A stretch of DNA of 34,682 nucleotides, taken from Phycisphaerae bacterium. Its GTDB lineage: Bacteria > Planctomycetota > Phycisphaerae > Phycisphaerales > UBA1924. A program made the translations under genes and the position numbers. This document shows positions 30,142 through 34,682 of this stretch, one piece after another. Numbering within the stretch: the stretch's first letter is position 1; every line of letters begins with the position of its first letter. Under the pieces are notes generated by a model that saw nothing but the letters and a program-made list of their open reading frames with translations, searched no databases and was not told where the DNA came from. The stretch spans positions 1-34,682 of the forward strand of contig JAUIFD010000017.1 in the NCBI GenBank assembly GCA_030429485.1. The letters are read 5' to 3'.

Positions 30142-33100
30142 TCACTCGCTCTCGATATCCACCGCCTCATTGCGCAGCGTGAGGATGCGCTTGAGGTCGT
30201 CGGTGTCGAGCTCGGTGAGCCAGCGTTCGCCGGAGCCGACGATGGATTCGGCGAGTTCGGTCTTTTGTTCGATCATCTCGTCGATGCGCTCTTCGAGCGT
30301 GCCGCGGACGACGAACTTGTGGACTTGCACCGTGCGCGTCTGCCCGATGCGGAAGGCGCGGTCGGTCGCCTGATTCTCGACGGCCGGGTTCCACCACCGG
30401 TCGAAGTGGAAGACGTGGTTGGCGGCGGTGAGGTTGAGCCCGACGCCGCCGGCCTTGAGCGAGAGGATCATGATCGGCGTGTCGTCTTCGCCTTCCTGGA
30501 AGCGGTCGATCATGGCGACGCGCGCCTTCTGCGGCGTGCCGCCGTGGAGGAAGAGCACCTCGCGGTCGAGCTCGTGGCGGAGCATGGTCGAGAGGATGTT
30601 GCCCATCTGTCGGAACTGCGTGAAGATGAGCGCGCGGTCGCCGGCGGCGAGCACCTCGTCGAGCATTTCCAGGATGCGGATGCACTTGCCCGAGCGCGAC
30701 GGATCGGGCGGTGTTGGATCAGAGGCGTTGAAGTCGCGCAGCGCCTGGGCGGGGTGGTTGCAGATCTGCTTGAGCTTGATGAGCGCGGCCAGCACCATGC
30801 CGCGTCGGTGGATGCCCGCGGAGCGGTCCACGTCGGTGAGGATGCGCTTGACGGTGTCCTCGTAGAGGGCGGCCTGCTCGGCGGTGAGGTGGCAGAACTC
30901 GCGGCTTTCGACCTTGGCCGGAAGGTCCGCGATGATCGTCGGATCGGTCTTGAGCCGGCGGAGGACAAACGGGCCGATGAGCGAGCGCAGCTGCTCGGCG
31001 CGCGACTGATCGCGGTACCGCTCGATGGGGACGGCGAACTTGCGCCGGAACGTGCCGGGCGGGCCGAGGTACCCGGGGTTGAGGAAGTCCATGATCGACC
31101 AGAGCTCGGTCAGGCGGTTCTCGACCGGGGTGCCCGTGAGGGCGATGCGCCGCTCGGCGGGCAGCATGCGCACCGCCTGGCTCTGCTTGGCCTGCGGGTT
31201 CTTGATCGACTGCGCTTCGTCGAGCACGATCCTGCGCCACTGCACGCGAGCAAGGGCTGCGTTGTCGCGGTTGGCGAGCGCGTAGGTCGTGACGACGATG
31301 TCCGAGCCCTTGCAGGCTTCGACCAGCGCGTCGTCGGTGAGCCTGTCGGCCCCGTGGTGGACGAGCACACGCAGAGACGGCGTGAACCGCTCGGCCTCAC
31401 GCATCCAGTTGCCCACGACGGACATCGGCACGACGAGCAGCGTGGGAAGCACCAGCTCGTGCTCGGCGTCCTCGCGTTCGACGTCGGCGGCCGGGTCATC
31501 GGGGTGGGGCTTGGCGGCTTCGGCAGCGACTTCCTTCGCGTGCTCGCGCTCGTAGGCGAGCAGGGCGAGAAACTGCACGGTCTTGCCGAGACCCATGTCG
31601 TCGGCGAGGCACGCGCCAAAGCCGAACCGCTCCATGAACGCGAGCCATGAGAGCCCGCGCTGCTGGTAAGGCCGGAGCGTGCCCATGAAGGTGGCGGGGG
31701 GGTGGATGTCGGGGAGCTTGTCGAAGCCCGCGCTGTCGAGCAGCGAGGAGAGCCACCCGCCGACTTCCAGCCCGACGACCGGCACGCCGGTCTGATCCGC
31801 GTCGGAGGCGTAGGCCATGCGCAGCGCCTCGCCGAAGGCCATCTGCCCGCCGGGGTTGGCGCGGATGAACTTGATCGCGGTCTCGACGTCTTCCGGGCGC
31901 ACCTCGACCCAGTGGCTTCCGAAGCGCACGAGCGGCTTGCGGCTCGCGGCGAGCTGCTCAAACTCGTGCAGCGTGAGCGTCTTGTCGCCGACCGCGATCT
32001 CCCAGTGGTACGAGACGAGCGTGCCGAGCCCGAGCCGGCTCGCCGCGGCGGCGCTGGCGCCACCGCCGGGGTCCTCCTCCTCGGCGCCCTCTGGCGGTTC
32101 GGAGTCGATCCGAAGGCGGGCACCGAGCCGCATCGCCGGCGAATCCCACCACTCGGGTGGCTCGACGTGGAAGCCCTGCTCCTCAAGAGCGGGGCGCGCC
32201 TCGCGTAAGAACTCGTACGCCTGGGCGGTCTTGAGCGGGAGGGCGACCGGTTCGGCCTGATCGAGCGCACGTTCGAGCGCATTCCAGACTCGTGACGCTC
32301 GCCCCAACTCGCCCAGGAGCAGTTCGTGCGGCGCATCGACGCGCCGCCCCTCGATGGTGAAGCCGTCGGCGGGCAGCGACCAGATATCCGCCGCTTCGAC
32401 CGTGATCGCGGGGTTGTCCGCTGCGCACAACTCGAACCGGATGAGCCAAAGGGCGTTGTCGTCGGGTTCGCCCTCGGGCATTGCCTTGGGCTCTTCGACG
32501 CGGAACCGCAGGTGCCAGGCGGCGCTTGCGCCGCGCTCGTCGAGCTGCGCGACCCACTCGCGCACCGAGCGGATCATCTCGGACTGACGCCCGAGTGGAG
32601 GCTCCACGCGACGGATGCCATCGAGCAGACCCGCGAGCCACGCGACCTGCGGGTCGCCGGCGGGATCGCCGTGTTCGAGGGCGTCGGCCATCGACTCGCT
32701 GTCGAGCGTGCGCCGGCAGGCGTCGTCGAGCATCCATGCGAGCATCGCGTCGAGCACGGTCCAGGGCTCGCGCTCGGTCTCGTTCGACGAGGCGCGGGCC
32801 GCCATCGGCATCGAGCGAGCGAGGGCCGAGGCGCGGGCGTAGGTCTGGTCGTCCGCGAGCCAGGGACGCCAGGCGCCGGAGAGGGTGCCGTCCGGTTCCT
32901 GGAGGAGCATCGGCACGAATCGCTGCTGCACCAACAAATGGCGTGCGAACCGGGCCGCGGCCGCGAAGAAGCGGATCGACGGGCACACCCGTCGCTCGCC
33001 GAGCTCGTCGATGAGCCCTTCGAGCACGCCCGGTGCGTCGTTTGCGGGGAGCACGACCGCGGGCACCCGCCACTTCTCGAAGGTCGTCCCTCCCTCGGGG

Positions 33101-33357
33101 TGCTCGTGCGCCGAGTGGCCGACAGCGTGCGCGAGCGTTGGGCTCGGTTCGGGCACGCCTGAGAACGTGGGCAGGCGAAGCTCGACGTCCGTGTCCGCGG
33201 ATCGTCCCAGACGCTCGCGGAGCGCGTCGGCGCTGGCGGAAAAGGGATGTTCGCGTCGTTCGTCTGGCGAGACCTCTTGCGCCCGCGCCCACCGGCCCGG
33301 TGACTCGCCCCAGATCCTCAGGGCCCCGCTGGCCCACACCGCGTGCAACGCATCCAT
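30142..33357 (-). CDS. SNF2/Swi2-family helicase-like ATPase
   Basis: A 1071-residue DNA translocase-type ATPase. The N-terminal ~520 residues are the bacterial SNF2-associated region, starting MDALHAVWASGALRIWGESP, a start seen in this family. The helicase part has LADDMGLGKT (Lys592), LPTLLVVPMSVVGNW, IVLDEAQSIKNP (Asp713), LTGTPVENRLTELWSIMDFL, and the second lobe with LFLHGGTPQKARVAMIDRF, LSLKAGGVGLNLT and DRAFRIGQTRTVQVHKFV. Such proteins remodel DNA-protein complexes, for instance around RNA polymerase; some belong to defence loci, but no defence partner is near. The ATG at 33357 is chosen over the TTG at 33384 from the family start. tRNA-Lys lies 35 nt upstream on the same strand. Confidence 0.93.
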   Translation of the reverse strand: MDALHAVWASGALRIWGESPGRWARAQEVSPDERREHPFSASADALRERLGRSADTDVELRLPTFSGVPEPSPTLAHAVGHSAHEHPEGGTTFEKWRVPAVVLPANDAPGVLEGLIDELGERRVCPSIRFFAAAARFARHLLVQQRFVPMLLQEPDGTLSGAWRPWLADDQTYARASALARSMPMAARASSNETEREPWTVLDAMLAWMLDDACRRTLDSESMADALEHGDPAGDPQVAWLAGLLDGIRRVEPPLGRQSEMIRSVREWVAQLDERGASAAWHLRFRVEEPKAMPEGEPDDNALWLIRFELCAADNPAITVEAADIWSLPADGFTIEGRRVDAPHELLLGELGRASRVWNALERALDQAEPVALPLKTAQAYEFLREARPALEEQGFHVEPPEWWDSPAMRLGARLRIDSEPPEGAEEEDPGGGASAAAASRLGLGTLVSYHWEIAVGDKTLTLHEFEQLAASRKPLVRFGSHWVEVRPEDVETAIKFIRANPGGQMAFGEALRMAYASDADQTGVPVVGLEVGGWLSSLLDSAGFDKLPDIHPPATFMGTLRPYQQRGLSWLAFMERFGFGACLADDMGLGKTVQFLALLAYEREHAKEVAAEAAKPHPDDPAADVEREDAEHELVLPTLLVVPMSVVGNWMREAERFTPSLRVLVHHGADRLTDDALVEACKGSDIVVTTYALANRDNAALARVQWRRIVLDEAQSIKNPQAKQSQAVRMLPAERRIALTGTPVENRLTELWSIMDFLNPGYLGPPGTFRRKFAVPIERYRDQSRAEQLRSLIGPFVLRRLKTDPTIIADLPAKVESREFCHLTAEQAALYEDTVKRILTDVDRSAGIHRRGMVLAALIKLKQICNHPAQALRDFNASDPTPPDPSRSGKCIRILEMLDEVLAAGDRALIFTQFRQMGNILSTMLRHELDREVLFLHGGTPQKARVAMIDRFQEGEDDTPIMILSLKAGGVGLNLTAANHVFHFDRWWNPAVENQATDRAFRIGQTRTVQVHKFVVRGTLEERIDEMIEQKTELAESIVGSGERWLTELDTDDLKRILTLRNEAVDIESE

Positions 33358-33391
33358 GCCGTGCAACTCTCCGTCCGGTTCCAACGACGAA

Positions 33392-33464
33392 TGAGGGCGC
33401 AGGGACTCGAACCCTGGACCCGCGGATTAAAAGTCCGCTGCTCTACCGACTGAGCTACGCCCTC
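33392..33464 (-). tRNA. tRNA-Lys (anticodon UUU)
   Basis: Minus strand, 73 nt. The acceptor GAGGGCG pairs with CGCCCTC and is followed by A73. The D stem is GCTC/GAGC, the anticodon arm is GCGGA/TCCGC around CTTTTAA, giving UUU, and the T arm has GGTTCGAGTCC. U8 and A9 are in place. CCA is not encoded. It is not interrupted and no integrase lies nearby. Confidence 0.97.
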
Positions 33465-33485
33465 GACCGCGCCGAATGCTCGGGG

Positions 33486-33491
33486 ATGCTA
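33486..33491 (-). promoter_or_regulatory. -10-like hexamer TAGCAT upstream of tRNA-Lys
   Basis: TAGCAT lies 21 nt before the 5' end of the tRNA on the minus strand. No -35 box is evident. Confidence 0.35.
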
Positions 33492-33571
33492 GGACTCAAC
33501 TAGGGGCCGCACGATGGGACCCAGCGTCACCCTTCGCGGGCCCGGCCCGGGATCGCCTCACCGGCGCCCGA

Positions 33572-34072
33572 TCACTTTCTCGACGACAGCTCGCGCTCGA
33601 TCACCGCAGCGAGCTTGGCCTCGCCGTCTTTGCCAAGGCCGGTCTGTCGGTGGACGACAGTTCCATCGGGGTCGACGACGATGAACGTCGGGAGGCGCGA
33701 GACCTCGAACTCCCGGCAGATCGCGTTTGCGTCGGGCAGAACCGTGTAGGTGTATCCGTGTTCGGCCATGTACGCCGCGGGATCGCCCTTGCCGTCAAAC
33801 TGCACCGCGATGACGACGAGCCCATCTTCGGCGAACCGCTCGTGCAGGCGTTGCACGGTCGGGCTCGCCTGGAGGCAAGGCCCGCACCACGTCGCCCAGA
33901 AATCGAGGAGTACGGGGTGGCCGCGATACGCCGAGAGTGTGTGCGGCTGCCCTGCGAGATCGAGTCCGGTGAAGTCGGGCGCGATCTGCCCTGTCTGGTG
34001 GGTTTCAACGGTGGCGCATCCCATAAACAGGAACGCGAAGGTTGCGAGAGCAACGGATCTCACACGGCGCAT
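33572..34072 (-). CDS. TlpA/ResA-like thioredoxin-fold lipoprotein
   Basis: 166 residues with a basic start and hydrophobic VALATFAFLFMGC ending in a lipobox (Cys19), so it should be exported and membrane-bound. The thioredoxin fold has the active site FWATWCGPC (WCGPC at 62-66), PDFTGLDLAGQPHTLSAYRG, LVVIAVQFDGKGDPAAYMAE and the cis-Pro loop VSRLPTFIVVDPDG. This is the plan of TlpA/ResA proteins that reduce disulfides in extracytoplasmic proteins, often in cytochrome c maturation. AAGGAG lies 7 nt before the ATG at 34072. It follows the SPFH gene by 21 nt and is probably in its operon. Confidence 0.92.
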   Translation of the reverse strand: MRRVRSVALATFAFLFMGCATVETHQTGQIAPDFTGLDLAGQPHTLSAYRGHPVLLDFWATWCGPCLQASPTVQRLHERFAEDGLVVIAVQFDGKGDPAAYMAEHGYTYTVLPDANAICREFEVSRLPTFIVVDPDGTVVHRQTGLGKDGEAKLAAVIERELSSRK

Positions 34073-34093
34073 GGCTGACTCCTTCCGCGGCGT

Positions 34094-34682
34094 CTATCCG
34101 CGCTTCGTGCCGCACTGCCCGCAGAACTTCGCGTCGACCGCGACCGGGCTCCCGCATTGCGTGCAGAACGCCGAATCGGCCTTCTCTGGCTCGGGGCTCT
34201 TGAGTTCCGTGCCGCAGGATGAGCAGAAACGTCCGGGCGGGACGCTCTGGTGGCACGAAGCACACACCACGCCCGCCGCTGCCGGGGCGAGCACTTCGCC
34301 GCCCTTCTGGTCTTTGACGAGCATCTGCGCGAGCCCGAACCCGACGCCGAGGCCCGCGCCGCCGAGCAGCCCGCCGGCCCCGCCTTCACCGCCCTCACCT
34401 CCTCCACCCTTGGCCATGCCTTCGCCTGCGCCCATCATCGCCTTGCCCGCGGCGAACTGCTGATACTGCCCGACGCCGCCGACGGTGCGCAGGTAGGCCG
34501 CGTCGGTGTAGAGCTTCTTGAGGTTCTTGGCGTCTTCCTCGTCCATGGCGATGACGAAGTTGCCAAGGCGCGTGATCTGGATGCCGTAGCTCGCGACGTG
34601 CGAGCCCACGCCCTCGAGCACCGATTGCTCGACTTCCTCGGTGTACGCGCCGCTCGTCACATCGAGCAGCGGCCATTTGTTC
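34094..34682 (-). CDS. SPFH-domain protein with two C-terminal zinc ribbons (5' end beyond window)
   Basis: About 195 residues are visible, beginning inside the window edge with NKWPLLDVTSGAYTEE; the GTG at 34660 is probably not the true start since the frame stays open to the edge. The segment VTSGAYTEEVEQSVLEGVGS followed by YGIQITRLGNFVIAMDEED matches the end of the SPFH (virion core protein/YdjI-like) domain. Then come a Gly-rich hydrophobic linker (GLLGGAGLGVGFGLAQML) and two zinc ribbons, CASCHQSVPPGRFCSSCG and CTQCGSPVAVDAKFCGQCG. Such proteins form membrane-associated oligomers; the role is not settled. It precedes the TlpA-like gene. Confidence 0.85.
   Translation of the reverse strand, partial: NKWPLLDVTSGAYTEEVEQSVLEGVGSHVASYGIQITRLGNFVIAMDEEDAKNLKKLYTDAAYLRTVGGVGQYQQFAAGKAMMGAGEGMAKGGGGEGGEGGAGGLLGGAGLGVGFGLAQMLVKDQKGGEVLAPAAAGVVCASCHQSVPPGRFCSSCGTELKSPEPEKADSAFCTQCGSPVAVDAKFCGQCGTKRG

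Noticed and set aside
30142-33357. SNF2 helicase as part of a defence system.
   Set aside because: Neighbours are a tRNA, a thioredoxin-like lipoprotein and an exported protein; no nuclease, methylase or phospholipase partner is present.
33392-33464. tRNA-Lys as an integration site.
   Set aside because: No integrase, direct repeat of the tRNA end or change of composition is seen beside it.

Overview
This window looks like high-GC bacterial chromosome from the Planctomycetota, most probably a Phycisphaerae relative. The basis is a set of zinc ribbons of the form CxxCGYxLxGL...CPECG attached to membrane proteins, a type II pseudopilin with the [16 protein letters not shown] leader, a secreted protein ending in a PEP-CTERM-like tail, and an hpnCDE squalene operon. 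Taxonomy is inferred from family knowledge, not from a marker gene. The first ~265 bases do not fit: they carry the end of a LivG-like gene and the first third of a LivF-like ABC ATPase in lower-GC codon usage, joined in frame to the end of a TolB-like propeller protein. This is most simply a chimeric contig end.

Layout. 265-6147: TolB-like tail, AXE1-like hydrolase with a duplicated C-terminal module, a conserved unknown protein, rpiA, two lipoproteins and a PrxQ-type peroxiredoxin. 6197-9033: tilS coupled to a receiver-like protein, opposite a small membrane/coiled-coil protein and a membrane zinc-ribbon protein. 9034-15898: secreted prolyl oligopeptidase, PLP decarboxylase, and a fused proline dehydrogenase/P5C dehydrogenase on the other strand, so peptide and amino-acid catabolism cluster here. 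15983-19190: hpnC-hpnD-hpnE with ATGA overlaps, making squalene from farnesyl diphosphate. 19199-21523: two membrane zinc-ribbon proteins. 21582-24225: FkbM methyltransferase facing an ArnT-like glycosyltransferase. 24244-26780: pseudopilin, sorbosone-dehydrogenase-like propeller and a DUF3313-like lipoprotein. 26919-30061: MoxR ATPase, TPR-YggX fusion, PEP-CTERM-like protein and an unknown. 30142-34682: SNF2 helicase, tRNA-Lys, TlpA-like thioredoxin and the end of an SPFH/zinc-ribbon protein.

Two patterns run across the window. First, eleven genes have a TANNNT hexamer only 5-8 bases before the start codon, as expected for leaderless mRNAs; several of these starts are GTG or TTG. Genes without it often have a Shine-Dalgarno site. 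Second, three intergenic spaces carry members of one REP/BIME-like hairpin family, with compensatory stem changes. I see no CRISPR array, phage or insertion sequence, and no gene-free stretch longer than about 130 bases.
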